Source of the DNA: Candidatus Geocrenenecus dongiae
Lineage (GTDB): Archaea; Thermoproteota; Nitrososphaeria_A; Caldarchaeales; Wolframiiraptoraceae
NCBI GenBank assembly: GCA_023267855.1
Contig: JALNLN010000004.1
Span: 23,644 to 87,643 of the forward strand
Length of the DNA stretch: 64,000 bases
Reading direction: 5' to 3'
Below, piece after piece: positions 35,116 to 44,396 of this stretch (positions within the stretch are counted from its first letter, which is position 1; the number at the start of each line of letters is the position of its first letter). The notes below the pieces were generated by a model, which saw nothing but the letters and a program-made list of their open reading frames with translations, was not told the origin of the DNA and made no database searches. Made by a program: the position numbers and the translations under genes.

Positions 35116-36103
35116 AGATCCTCCTACCAATGACCTCTACAATTTCATCTACAATTTCATCTACAGATCTATATATGTTTTCTACTTTAATTATCTTTAT
35201 CTTCTCCGGATTAAATATGCTTTCCAATTCTGGTCTAAAACTTGAAGGTAAAATAATTATCATAATGGAGTCTGGGACGTCTACAGCTTCTATAGTCATT
35301 AGGAGAGGATATCTTTCGTCCATGATTTCTTCTGGAGCTATCTCAATTATCAATGAAGGATTCCCTTTGACATATATCGGTATAGTGTAGGATACGCCAC
35401 TTAGTCCACGAACATGTGCAAATGTTACAGCATCTATCCCCCGTTCTTTAAGTTTAACAGCAATTATTTCAACTATTTCGAATATACGTGAAATCTTTTT
35501 AGATTCTTCCGATAAACGATATACTGGGAACTTCTTAACCTCCAATTGCTGAACTCTAATCTTATGGTTTCTTTCACATTCAACTTCTACTAAAGGTATT
35601 TGGAAAACCGTTCTACAATCTTTACATATAAATCCAAAACCTGGTCTACCATAATCTATACCTACCCTCTTCAATTCTCCACCACATTTAGGACAACGAT
35701 ACACTCCTTCACGAGATGTTTGAAATGCTTCTACGCTATCCATGTAACCACAATCATAGTGGACTAGAAGGTCTTTCTTTTCAATATTCCTAGAACCACA
35801 TTCAGGACATGCTAAAAACAAGTGTAAACACGTATCCCCACATATAGGACAAGATGGAAAAGAAATTTCACCTGCTACTTCTATTAACCCTCTATCATAA
35901 AAATTCTTAAGCTTATCTATTGAAACTTCTATACCAAATAAATCGTAAACTATTCCAACACCTTGCCTGATCTTAGGTCTAAACTCTACTTCCTCACCTT
36001 TCAACAATGCTTTATAGATTGAAGATAAGAAATGAGTGTCAATAGATCTAGATTTCTGAAATTCTGTAGACACCTTCCTCCTCCTGAATGTAAGATTAAA
36101 CAT
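35102..36103 (-). CDS. TackOD1-like multi-zinc protein
   Basis: The 333-residue protein has a central zinc-rich part: CPICG, CPECG, HYDCG, CPKCGGELKRVGIDYGRPG and ICKDC. The run from HYDCG to VGIDY-G is the signature I know from the Thaumarchaeal output domain TackOD1, usually found as an output module in TACK archaea. The C-terminal part (about 215-333) is an alpha/beta domain, perhaps a nuclease or receiver-like fold (GIDAVTFAHVRGLSGVSYTI). It directly precedes and overlaps the GT2 gene, suggesting regulation of, or a complex with, polysaccharide synthesis. Function is not established. Confidence 0.6.
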   Translation of the reverse strand: MFNLTFRRRKVSTEFQKSRSIDTHFLSSIYKALLKGEEVEFRPKIRQGVGIVYDLFGIEVSIDKLKNFYDRGLIEVAGEISFPSCPICGDTCLHLFLACPECGSRNIEKKDLLVHYDCGYMDSVEAFQTSREGVYRCPKCGGELKRVGIDYGRPGFGFICKDCRTVFQIPLVEVECERNHKIRVQQLEVKKFPVYRLSEESKKISRIFEIVEIIAVKLKERGIDAVTFAHVRGLSGVSYTIPIYVKGNPSLIIEIAPEEIMDERYPLLMTIEAVDVPDSIMIIILPSSFRPELESIFNPEKIKIIKVENIYRSVDEIVDEIVEVIGRRIYAET

Positions 36104-36213
36104 TGGGGTTATTTATACTAAACTGATGTACATGAGAATACATGAAGCATCTTGAAGACAATTTATTTCAAGATATAACTATTTTACTTTTTATTTCATA
36201 GAATTGTGGAATT

Positions 36214-37359
36214 GTGTTACATGGGAATTGTAAAGTTATTAATAAGCGTATCTCTTCATGTTTTGTGGTTAATAATAGAGCTGAGAAGCTTATAAGAGAG
36301 TTTGGACTTGATGAACTTCCTGCAGATATCTTTAAGAATCTTGGGGTAGATCATCACTATGTACGTAGAAGAATAATTTTTGCATGCCGTACATTAGAAG
36401 ATTTAGAAACAATAGTATACAGAGAGAATAAGTTCTATGCTCTCACTGGGATAATGCCTTCCCACGAGAAAATCCATCTAGGAACTGCCGCAGTCATAGA
36501 ATCTATGAAATGTCTTCAAAAAAGTGCAAAATTAACGATAGTTCTAGTAGCAGATCTAGAATCTCTTGCAACTAGAAATATAGATTTAGAGACTGGTAGA
36601 AAGTATGCTCTAAACTACCATATACCAACATACCTCGCACTCGGTCTAGACCCTCAGAAAACCATATTCTACTTCCAATCTGAAAACATAGATCTACAGA
36701 AGATAGCTTTCGACGCATCTAAAGAGATAACATTATCGGAGCTTGAGGCAATATATGGTACAATTACACCTGGAAGAATACTTTCAGCTTTCTACCAGAT
36801 AGGCGATATATTGTTCCCCCAGCTTGTAGAAAGTATGCTAGGAGTAATACCTGTAGGTTTAGATCAAGATCCACATATTAGGTTGTGTAGAGACTACATA
36901 AAGAGAACGAGAAACTACGATTTTAGACCAATAATAGGTCTCTACATAACAGACATACCATCTCTAAGAGGAGAGGGAAAGATGAGTAAAAGCGATCCAT
37001 ACTCAGCAATATTCATACCAGAAGAAGATGAGAACTTCTTAAGAAGAAAGATATATAGAGCATTCTCTGGAGGAGCACCTTCACTTGAAGAACAGAGAAA
37101 GAGAGGAGCAAATCTAGAAATAGATGTTCCATTCCAACTCCTCAGATTTCTATTACCAGATGATAATGAACTAAAGAGGATTGCAGAAGAGTATGGAAGT
37201 GGGAAGATGATTAGTGGTGAAGTAAAGGAGTATCTCTACAATTTCCTCAAAGAATACATGAAAGAACTTAAAGAAAAGATAGAACAGTATAGAGAGATTG
37301 TGAATAAACGTGAGATACTGATAGTGCATAGTAAAGATGAGCTGAAGCAATACCTATAG
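36214..37359 (+). CDS. trpS: Tryptophanyl-tRNA synthetase (archaeal type)
   Basis: The 381-residue class I synthetase has TGIMPSHEKIHLGTAAV as the HIGH region (HLGT instead of HxGH), GLDQDPHIRLCRDY, and GKMSKSDPYSAIF as KMSKS. These identify TrpRS rather than TyrRS. The N-terminal extension (about 1-75) is typical of archaeal and eukaryal members. The start is GTG. The relaxed HIGH motif is slightly unusual, and a paralogue cannot be excluded because archaea may encode a second TrpRS-like protein. It precedes the aminopeptidase by about 120 bases. Confidence 0.88.
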   Translation: MLHGNCKVINKRISSCFVVNNRAEKLIREFGLDELPADIFKNLGVDHHYVRRRIIFACRTLEDLETIVYRENKFYALTGIMPSHEKIHLGTAAVIESMKCLQKSAKLTIVLVADLESLATRNIDLETGRKYALNYHIPTYLALGLDPQKTIFYFQSENIDLQKIAFDASKEITLSELEAIYGTITPGRILSAFYQIGDILFPQLVESMLGVIPVGLDQDPHIRLCRDYIKRTRNYDFRPIIGLYITDIPSLRGEGKMSKSDPYSAIFIPEEDENFLRRKIYRAFSGGAPSLEEQRKRGANLEIDVPFQLLRFLLPDDNELKRIAEEYGSGKMISGEVKEYLYNFLKEYMKELKEKIEQYREIVNKREILIVHSKDELKQYL

Positions 37360-37478
37360 CTAGTCAAAATCATCATCAGAGAAAAGTAAGTTTGACAGAG
37401 TATGTTGTGGCAACAAGTCGGCAGAGCTATGAAAGCTATTTATCTTGTAATTCTTTTTAAAATTCTTGGTGAATACTG

Positions 37479-38381
37479 TTGGTAGATGAATCTATAGATG
37501 TTGATTCTTTGATGGAAGCAGGTAGGATAGCGAGGAGGGTGAGGGAGAAAGCCATCAATATCGTTAGAGAGGGAGTTAGCATACTGGACATATGCAACAT
37601 TCTTGAAGAATCTATAAGAGATCTAGGTGGAAAACCAGCGTTCCCATGTAACATATGCATTAACGAGATTGCTGCACATTATACAGCCTCCATAGAAGAA
37701 CAAACTATAATTCCATCCAGATCTATAGTTAAGATAGACATAGGCGTATCTGTCAACGGATATATTGCTGACACAGCTATAACCATCTCTTTTGATTCTA
37801 GCCATGAATTGATGGTTGAAGCTGTCTATAAAGCATTAATGGAAGCTTTGAAGATTGTAAGACCTGGTGTGCCTGTAAGTGTTATCGGTGCTACTATACA
37901 GAAGACTATTAGAGATATGGGATTTAAGCCTATTAGAAATCTCACAGGACATGAGATAGCTAGATACAATCTACACGCAGGTCTTTCTATTCCTAATGTA
38001 CAAACAATTCAGACTGATAAACTTAAAACTGGACACATATATGCAATAGAACCTTTTGCAACAACCATAGATGGGGCTGGAGAAGTAGTACCTTTACGAA
38101 CAGCAACTATCTATAGGCTAAGTATTGAAAAGATAGATCGTAGTAAACTTAAGAAAGAAGAATTAGAGTTGGTAGACATGATTTCGAGAAATTTTGATAA
38201 TCTACCATATACGACTAGATGGATTCAAGAATTTGATAAAGTTAAAAATCTACATGAGAAGATGGTTAGGAAGGGTCGTATACATTCTTACCCAGTGCTC
38301 GTAGAGAAGAATAGAAAACCTGTTTCACAAGCAGAACACACTATACTAGTAACCGAAGATGGATGTAAGATCGTTACGTGA
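37479..38381 (+). CDS. map: Methionine aminopeptidase type II
   Basis: Removes the N-terminal Met from new proteins using two metal ions. All five metal ligands are in place: VKIDIGV and IADTAIT (Asp), GHEIARYNLHAG (His), YAIEPFAT (Glu) and QAEHTIL (Glu); the substrate His is in NEIAAHYTAS. At 300 residues and with the mid-domain insert it is the archaeal type II form. The start is a TTG at 37479. It is a single gene. Confidence 0.93.
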   Translation: MVDESIDVDSLMEAGRIARRVREKAINIVREGVSILDICNILEESIRDLGGKPAFPCNICINEIAAHYTASIEEQTIIPSRSIVKIDIGVSVNGYIADTAITISFDSSHELMVEAVYKALMEALKIVRPGVPVSVIGATIQKTIRDMGFKPIRNLTGHEIARYNLHAGLSIPNVQTIQTDKLKTGHIYAIEPFATTIDGAGEVVPLRTATIYRLSIEKIDRSKLKKEELELVDMISRNFDNLPYTTRWIQEFDKVKNLHEKMVRKGRIHSYPVLVEKNRKPVSQAEHTILVTEDGCKIVT

Positions 38382-38399
38382 TTAGATATTCTCTATAGA

Positions 38400-38612
38400 T
38401 TACACTTCCTTCTTCTTTTCCTGTTTCTCTTTAACGTATATTCCAGTTACGAGCATTTTATTTGAACCACATTTTGGACACTTCTCTTCTACTTCTAAGA
38501 AAACATAATCTCCTTCTTTGAAAGGTCTAGAATTCTCAGTTTTACAATTAAAGCAGAGTAAGAATGTTAAAGGCTGTGCAAATTTGTTAGCCGGAGGTTT
38601 CGTCGGGAACAT
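38400..38612 (-). CDS. Small zinc-ribbon protein, 70 residues
   Basis: Two Cys pairs, CFNCKTEN and CPKCGS, make one zinc ribbon. The middle (RPFKEGDYVFLEVEEK) is conserved in my memory of similar Thermoproteota proteins, but I cannot name a function. The C-terminus is Lys-rich (KEKQEKKKEV). It lies between the aminopeptidase (convergent) and DUF1512 on the same strand. A nucleic-acid or ribosome-binding role is only a guess. Confidence 0.65.
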   Translation of the reverse strand: MFPTKPPANKFAQPLTFLLCFNCKTENSRPFKEGDYVFLEVEEKCPKCGSNKMLVTGIYVKEKQEKKKEV

Positions 38613-38678
38613 GATCTTCTATTTCTGATAAGAAATCTACTGCTTAATATACCTTAGAGAATTACTGTAGAATATGTT

Positions 38679-39812
38679 CTACGTTACACCTATGCCTACG
38701 GAGTTTCCTATTCCTGCAACTATTACTGTGTAATCTTTATCAACTTTCTCTAAAATTGTTTGTTTAACTTTCTCTAAGATCTTGTCAACCGATTTCGCTA
38801 TAGATTCCCTCATAGGTGTTATTGCTTCAACTATGGATTCGTAAATTACTATGGCATAGAGAGGTATTCCTTTATTCTTAGCTATTTCTTCAATCTTATA
38901 TTTATCTACTCCTGTACCTCCTATCGCTACGCCGACACCTTCAATAACTTTTCCAGAATCTTCACCTTCAAGCTTTAATCCAGCATCTATCGTAATTATC
39001 AGTTTAACTTTATCTCCCTCAGCTTCAACAACCTTCTTTACGCCTTCACCAGGTCTACCGACAGTACCACCTGGACCTACAGCTCTAACTATTATGAGCT
39101 TCCTACCCTCGAAATCCATCTCTTGTACTATTGTATCTTTAGCTATCTCATATGTCTTTTTCTCTTTACCGTATGCTAGTTTGGCTACTGCTAGTACCCC
39201 GATACCATCTCCTATCGGCTGACCTTGAGAGAAAGCGTAGCTTGCATAATGATATGCTTCAGCTATCTCCATTATCTGAGGCATTAGCATCTGCATTTGA
39301 AGTATGAGGTATATGTTTGAAGTCTTTTTACCGAGTAGGTAGTAGTGTCTAACAACACGGTATATGTAATGTATTCCACGTGCTACTTCTACAAGATTTG
39401 TTAAAGTCTTAACTTTCATATTATCAGCCTTACTACAAAGCTTCATTACATCTTCTTCAAATCTATCTTCCCAAGTATTAACAATATGTTCTAGCTTCCA
39501 GACTATTCCATATGGATCCATAGATTCTGGAGATATTATGAATGAGTCCAGTAGCTTCTCTAGTTCCGACTTAACGTCTCTTCCTTCTTCCGCATATCTT
39601 TGAAGAGACTCTATAGTTTTAGCCTTAACATCTTCATCTATCATCTTAAGCTTGTTCAACTTCTTCTCCAAATCTCTCAACATATAGGACATCTGGATCC
39701 TCTGATTAAAACCTGGGTAGAGTAAGAATGCCATGAATAAGAGTAGCCAGATAAAATAGATTAGAGTAGAAAATGTATCTTGAGGAGGATTCAGCTGGAG
39801 AAGACCCAACAA
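38679..39812 (-). CDS. DUF1512 archaeal membrane-anchored protein
   Basis: The 377-residue protein has one membrane segment (about 18-36) after LQLNPPQDTF, then a helical region and a C-terminal alpha/beta part with VRAVGPGGTVGRPGEGV, KLIITIDAGLKLEGEDSGK and VGVAIGGTGVDKYKIE. I recognise this as the archaeal DUF1512 family. The glycine-rich GxGGTxGRPG run suggests ligand binding. Its role is unknown. It lies upstream of the small zinc-ribbon gene on the same strand. Confidence 0.75.
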   Translation of the reverse strand: MLGLLQLNPPQDTFSTLIYFIWLLLFMAFLLYPGFNQRIQMSYMLRDLEKKLNKLKMIDEDVKAKTIESLQRYAEEGRDVKSELEKLLDSFIISPESMDPYGIVWKLEHIVNTWEDRFEEDVMKLCSKADNMKVKTLTNLVEVARGIHYIYRVVRHYYLLGKKTSNIYLILQMQMLMPQIMEIAEAYHYASYAFSQGQPIGDGIGVLAVAKLAYGKEKKTYEIAKDTIVQEMDFEGRKLIIVRAVGPGGTVGRPGEGVKKVVEAEGDKVKLIITIDAGLKLEGEDSGKVIEGVGVAIGGTGVDKYKIEEIAKNKGIPLYAIVIYESIVEAITPMRESIAKSVDKILEKVKQTILEKVDKDYTVIVAGIGNSVGIGVT

Positions 39813-39930
39813 CTCAACATCAGCCGAATCATACTAAAACAAGCCATTCTAAAAAGCTTTTCTCCCTGAAAGAAGAAAAATTAAAACATATCCTGAAAGA
39901 TTTATCCTACTCTATAACAATAATTTACTA

Positions 39931-40041
39931 ATGGTGGATGAAAGGATGCCGAGATGTCAGCTCTGCGGTAGGAAGACTGAGAAACTATATTACGTAGAAG
40001 GGAAAAGAGTATGTGATAAATGTAGATCTAAGTCTTCGTAG
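39931..40041 (+). CDS. 36-residue zinc-finger microprotein
   Basis: An ATG at 39931 opens a frame of 36 residues with two Cys pairs in the order C-x2-C ... C-x2-C (CQLCGR ... CDKCRS), which can bind one zinc. The stop is TAG at 40039-40041. It follows a short AT-rich upstream region with a TATA-like run and precedes the THUMP gene by 77 bases. Such tiny zinc fingers are often missed in annotation. It could be a real protein or a chance frame; the Cys spacing favours a real one. Confidence 0.55.
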   Translation: MVDERMPRCQLCGRKTEKLYYVEGKRVCDKCRSKSS

Positions 40042-40118
40042 AGCATGTGGGATAAAAGATAAAATTAGGAAGCGAGGAATGTTTAACTTAAGCTTCCGGC
40101 ATACTTTTTTCTATTGGG

Positions 40119-41216
40119 ATGGAGTTAATTATTAAGACGCCTTTAGGTTTAGAGAATATTGTAGCTAGCAGAATACTTGAACTTGATCCCTACGTTGTTC
40201 TAACGATAAAGCCTAAGGGTTTTGCAGGTTTACTAGTAGTTGAAGAATGTTCTGATAAGAGAAGGTTAGCAGAACATATTCTTAGAGAAGTACCTGAAGC
40301 TGAGAATGTAATTCTTGTTGAAGCTGAAGCAAGTGGAGATATAAAATCTATAGTTGAAGCTGTTAGAAAGATTATTAGAGATAGAATTAGCCCTGAAGAA
40401 AGTTTTGCTGTTAGAACTGTTAGAAGAGGTAAACATGATTTCACCAGCATAGATGTAAATGTTGTTGTTGGAGCTGTTGTAAAGCAGGAGGTAGGGGCGA
40501 GGGTAGATTTAGAGAATCCTGACAAGATAATCCAGATAGAGATAATAAATGATAAAGCTGGAATCGCCATCACAGACGGGTTTAGATGGAAGAAGATGAG
40601 TGGGAGGAAGAAGCCTTCGATAAGATTCTTCAATAAGATATCGATAGTCCAAATGCCTTACCTAGGATCTCTAGAAGGTGCAAGAGAAATAGGTGCAAGA
40701 ATAGGTAGAGCGGTACAAGCATACGAAGTAAATGAACTTGTAATTGCTCCTAGTAAACCTGTAGATGCAGAAGAGTTAGCAAGATTCATAGAAGGTGTCT
40801 TAGAAGGAGTAGAGAGTAGGTATGTGATACAGAAGAAGAGTTACGCTAGAGATGTTAGGAAGGTTAGGGTATTAGTCCAAGACTTATATCAGCTTGTGAG
40901 AGATAGAAGAGGGGAACCTATAATAGTCTTCGAACCTGAAGGCGTACAGTTAAGAGAATGTAGAGAAAAGCTTAGAGAACTCTTCATAAAATCGAAGAGA
41001 GTAAACTTTCTACTAGGCTCTAGAGAAGGTATACCGAAAGGAGTTTACAGGATAGCGGACATGGTAGTAGATCTAGCTCCAGGAATAACTTTACCAACAG
41101 AATTAGCAGCACCAGTAGCGTTAGCGTCAGTATACATCACTCTCCACACAGATTATGAATATGAAATTCTAGAAGAAGCCAATAAACAAGATGAAGAACA
41201 ATCTATCAATGAGTAG
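40119..41216 (+). CDS. THUMP-SPOUT RNA-binding protein
   Basis: The 365-residue protein has an N-terminal THUMP domain (about 60-170, with EESFAVRTVRRGKHDFTS and VVVGAVVKQEVGARVDLENP) and a C-terminal SPOUT-like methyltransferase part (about 170-350, with TLPTELAAPVALASVYI). THUMP domains bind the 3' part of tRNA. The protein is a predicted archaeal RNA methyltransferase or tRNA-binding protein whose target is not established. It precedes the heat shock gene by about 50 bases. Confidence 0.8.
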   Translation: MELIIKTPLGLENIVASRILELDPYVVLTIKPKGFAGLLVVEECSDKRRLAEHILREVPEAENVILVEAEASGDIKSIVEAVRKIIRDRISPEESFAVRTVRRGKHDFTSIDVNVVVGAVVKQEVGARVDLENPDKIIQIEIINDKAGIAITDGFRWKKMSGRKKPSIRFFNKISIVQMPYLGSLEGAREIGARIGRAVQAYEVNELVIAPSKPVDAEELARFIEGVLEGVESRYVIQKKSYARDVRKVRVLVQDLYQLVRDRRGEPIIVFEPEGVQLRECREKLRELFIKSKRVNFLLGSREGIPKGVYRIADMVVDLAPGITLPTELAAPVALASVYITLHTDYEYEILEEANKQDEEQSINE

Positions 41217-41265
41217 ATACTGTGGTAATGATTAACGGTTATATATTCTAGAGAATAGAATATTG

Positions 41266-41727
41266 ATGATGTGGGGGGAAGGATTCGAGAGGATAGAGAA
41301 GATTGTAGATCAGATCGTTAATAGAATTGTTAGAGACATATCTAGAGAAGTACCTCGAATTGTTGAGGCTACGATCTCTCCAATTAAAACAGCTGTAGAA
41401 ATAGTAGCTGGCTATAGGAGACCATACTCAGAAGTATACTCAACAGATGATGAAGTCACAGTAGTTATCGAGATGCCTGGAGCCAGCAAGGAGACCATAG
41501 AAATAAATGTGAATGAAGATTATGTAAACATACATGCAAAATTCTCCGAAGAATTATTAAACCAAGCACCGAGATATTCTATATTCAAGTCTAAAGGATA
41601 TAGATTGTCAGTAACCCTACCAGTAAAGATTGAAGAAAAAGATGCGAGAGCAATTTATAAAGACGGTGTATTAGTGATAAAAGCTCCAGTAAAGAAACCG
41701 AAAGGTGTATCGATTAAAGTAGAATAA
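41266..41727 (+). CDS. Small heat shock protein (Hsp20)
   Basis: The alpha-crystallin domain occupies about residues 55-153. Hallmarks are EVTVVIEMPGASKETIEI, SVTLPVKIEEKDARAIYKDG and VLVIKAP. The ATG at 41266 lies about 25 bases after a TATA-like TATATATTC (41239-41248), so the mRNA is nearly leaderless; an in-frame TTG at 41263 is the alternative. The protein is a small ATP-independent chaperone. Confidence 0.88.
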   Translation: MMWGEGFERIEKIVDQIVNRIVRDISREVPRIVEATISPIKTAVEIVAGYRRPYSEVYSTDDEVTVVIEMPGASKETIEINVNEDYVNIHAKFSEELLNQAPRYSIFKSKGYRLSVTLPVKIEEKDARAIYKDGVLVIKAPVKKPKGVSIKVE

Positions 41728-41832
41728 CATAGATACTCAGTTTTTTTCATAGAACTGTATGTTGTCGAAATAATCTATAAGCATCTTATACCATAGCTTA
41801 TATTTTTGTAGGTAAATGCGTTGTAACTGGAC

Positions 41833-42441
41833 ATGTCTTCTGAGATTTCTACTATAAAGAAGATTGTGGGCTTAGCTTCTTTTTCTGTAATTTCAGGTTT
41901 AGTATTCGCTTTCGTCAGCCATGTGATTGCACCATTAGTTTTTATTGTTGGGGGACATCTAGGGGTTGCAACAATCTATGGTTTATGGTTTATCGGAGGA
42001 ACACTTCCAGCATATATAATGAGAGTGCGGGGAGCTGCATTCTTTGGAGAAACTATAGCTTCTCTAGTAGAACTATTGCTTGTTAGCCCATACTCAATCC
42101 TACTATACTATTATGGACCGGCTCAGGGGGTAATGAGTGAGATTGTTTTCTGGTTTAGAAGGTATAAATCTTGGGGTTGGGGTACGATGATAGTTGCAGG
42201 TATGCTTCCAGTCTTAGCTGCTTATCCATTTGATTGTCTCGTAAGCCCATTCTATCCAGCATGTAGAGATCCAGGATACCCGCCGCTACTACATGCAGCT
42301 ATAATAATCACGATGCTTATCAGTGGAGCATTATTTTCAGGTATACTCGTCAAGTTCGTTGTAGATAGATTGGTTAAAGCTGGGGCTTTGAGGGGTTGGC
42401 CAGTTGCTAAAGCTTCAGAAAACAAGAGTAAAGAGAGGTAG
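41833..42441 (+). CDS. ykoE: YkoE-like ECF S component (thiamine/HMP type)
   Basis: The 202-residue integral membrane protein has six hydrophobic segments. GAAFFGETIASLVELLLVSP and YGPAQGVMSEIVF match the YkoE family, S components for hydroxymethylpyrimidine or thiamine. The family usually forms an operon with ATPase (YkoD) and T component (YkoC), and exactly this order follows here. The 3' end overlaps the ATPase gene by 38 bases. Substrate is family-based inference. Confidence 0.8.
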   Translation: MSSEISTIKKIVGLASFSVISGLVFAFVSHVIAPLVFIVGGHLGVATIYGLWFIGGTLPAYIMRVRGAAFFGETIASLVELLLVSPYSILLYYYGPAQGVMSEIVFWFRRYKSWGWGTMIVAGMLPVLAAYPFDCLVSPFYPACRDPGYPPLLHAAIIITMLISGALFSGILVKFVVDRLVKAGALRGWPVAKASENKSKER

Positions 42442-43687
42442 CTGGATTAGTCCCACAGTAGATTTAGATGTAAGAGAAGGTGAAGTAGTAGCTATAATTG
42501 GACCTAGTGGTTCTGGAAAATCCAGCATACTACTCTCAATAATAGGTGTACTAGATTATGAAGGCTCAATAACGTTAAGTGGAAGCGAAGTTAGAAATAT
42601 GGATAAACGGCAACTTAGATCTAGAATAGCGTATGTCCCCGACGACTTAAACTCTTATTTAATCACTTTCAGAGTAATAGATGAAGTAGCATTCAATTTA
42701 GAGAATCTTGGATACGAGTCTAAGAATATTGTTGAAAAATCTCTAGAAGTTCTAGAATTAACTCAACTGCTAGAGTTGTGGGACAGAGATGTCTGGACGC
42801 TGAGTGAAGGTGAAAAACAGAGACTAGTCATAGCATCTGCATTAAGCACATCTCCAAAAATAGTCTTACTCGATAATGCTTTCTCAAATATAGATTGGGA
42901 GATGAAGAAGAAGTTCCTAGACATCTTTAAAGAATTTCTGGAAGAGGGGCACACAATAGTCTATACAGGTTACTCGATAATGAAAGAATTCTTGAAGCCA
43001 GATCACGTAGTCTATCTCGGAGAAACAGATGAACAATACAAGATAAAAATGGTTAAACGAACAGGTTTGAAAGACGTTTTACTTGAAGTTGAAGATTTAT
43101 GGTTTAGATATACTAGAGAGAGATATATTCTTAGAGGTGTTTGGTTTAAAGCTTTTAGAGGAGAGAGGCTAACCATCATCGGCAAGAATGGTTCTGGAAA
43201 AACAACACTGTTAAAGATAATCTCTGGATTATACAAACCTAGTTCTGGTAGAGTTAGAATAGAGAGCAGAACTCCTAAGATCGGCAAATGCATATATGTT
43301 CCGCAAAATCCTTCTATATCTCTATTCGGTAGGACTCCTAGAGAAGAGCTTAGATACGTGGAATCACGTTGGGCTGAAAAGATAATTGAAGATGTTGGGC
43401 TGGGTTACCTACTCGATAAACCAATGCATAGTTTGAGCTTAGGAGAGAAACGTTTAATTTCACTACTCTCAGCCTTAAGTTTAAGAGCTACTCTGGTAGT
43501 GTTAGATGAGCCGACTGTAGGTTTAGATCATCGTTTAGCCAATATGATTGGAGAACTCTTTTACAATATTTCTAATGAGAATGTGACATTGATTATGACT
43601 ACACATGATAGAGATTTCGCTGAAGCATTCTCTGATAGAATACTACTCCTAGAAGAAGGGGTCGTACATGAAATCTCAGAGAGATGA
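42404..43687 (+). CDS. ykoD: Tandem ECF ATPase (YkoD-like)
   Basis: The 427-residue protein fuses two ABC ATPase domains. Domain 1 has Walker A GPSGSGKS (33-40), signature TLSEGEKQR and a Walker B with LLDNAF, where Asn158 replaces the catalytic Glu. Domain 2 has Walker A GKNGSGKT (260-267), SLGEKR, and an intact LDEPTVGLD (Asp368, Glu369). So one of the two catalytic sites is degenerate. The fusion is shorter than usual YkoD proteins, chiefly at its N-terminus, which has only about 30 residues before Walker A. The TTG start is inside the ykoE gene. It energises the S component. Confidence 0.85.
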   Translation: MLKLQKTRVKRGSWISPTVDLDVREGEVVAIIGPSGSGKSSILLSIIGVLDYEGSITLSGSEVRNMDKRQLRSRIAYVPDDLNSYLITFRVIDEVAFNLENLGYESKNIVEKSLEVLELTQLLELWDRDVWTLSEGEKQRLVIASALSTSPKIVLLDNAFSNIDWEMKKKFLDIFKEFLEEGHTIVYTGYSIMKEFLKPDHVVYLGETDEQYKIKMVKRTGLKDVLLEVEDLWFRYTRERYILRGVWFKAFRGERLTIIGKNGSGKTTLLKIISGLYKPSSGRVRIESRTPKIGKCIYVPQNPSISLFGRTPREELRYVESRWAEKIIEDVGLGYLLDKPMHSLSLGEKRLISLLSALSLRATLVVLDEPTVGLDHRLANMIGELFYNISNENVTLIMTTHDRDFAEAFSDRILLLEEGVVHEISER

Positions 43688-44396
43688 AAAAACTGACTGG
43701 CATAGATTATTCCTAGAAACAAGCTCCAAGATCAATCCACTCACGGCACAGATAACAATTCTACTTATACTAGCCGCTATAACAATTGAGACAAACCATA
43801 TTAGAATTTTCTTACTTCTAATCGTAGCTTTCACTATTTCATCAGTTTATTCTAGAAAGACGTTAAGCATCCTTAAGTTTATACTTCTCTTCACCCCTCT
43901 AAGTATAGGGCTAGGTATATTCTACGGTCTTATCAGCGGTAAGAGTTTACTTGAAGCAGTATTCATAATGTGGATGAGAATCGGGACTTTAGTCTCTATA
44001 TCAACGCTCTTGTATTATTGTGTAGATCCTTGGGAGCTGGCTGACTCTCTAACAAGATACTTAAGATTTCCTAGAACTCTGGGTTACTCAATCGGGATAG
44101 CATTCTCAGTATACCAGAAGATGATGAGGGATTTGAGAGAAGCTATAGACTCACTACGTTCAAGAAAGATTATTAGAAGCTGGCTTGACTATTTACTCAA
44201 GATAGATAAGATACTGTACATAACAGTCTACATAGCTTATAGGAGAGCAGAAGAATTAGAAATAGTTCTTGAGGCAAGATCCTTCGACCCGTATTGGAGA
44301 AGAGAGAGAAAGAGACTAAAAATTAAGTTAAAGGATTATCTAACACTTATATTCACTTCTCTTAGCATAATTTTAGTTATGTTTCTAGTTGGCTAA
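43668..44396 (+). CDS. ykoC: ECF transporter T component (YkoC-like)
   Basis: The 242-residue membrane protein has about five hydrophobic segments. The coupling-helix motifs are seen as SLRSRK and EARSFDP (Ala-Arg-Ser in place of Ala-Arg-Gly). These bind the ATPase pair. It overlaps the ATPase gene by 20 bases, so the three genes ykoE-ykoD-ykoC form a coupled operon. It is convergent with eS17, with four bases of overlap. Confidence 0.82.
   Translation: MKSQRDEKTDWHRLFLETSSKINPLTAQITILLILAAITIETNHIRIFLLLIVAFTISSVYSRKTLSILKFILLFTPLSIGLGIFYGLISGKSLLEAVFIMWMRIGTLVSISTLLYYCVDPWELADSLTRYLRFPRTLGYSIGIAFSVYQKMMRDLREAIDSLRSRKIIRSWLDYLLKIDKILYITVYIAYRRAEELEIVLEARSFDPYWRRERKRLKIKLKDYLTLIFTSLSIILVMFLVG

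Noticed and set aside
37360..37478. TGATGATGA on the minus strand after trpS
   Set aside because: No D or D' boxes follow; not a C/D box RNA.
41728..41832. Possible TPP riboswitch upstream of ykoE
   Set aside because: The conserved CTGAGA and other TPP core elements are not present.
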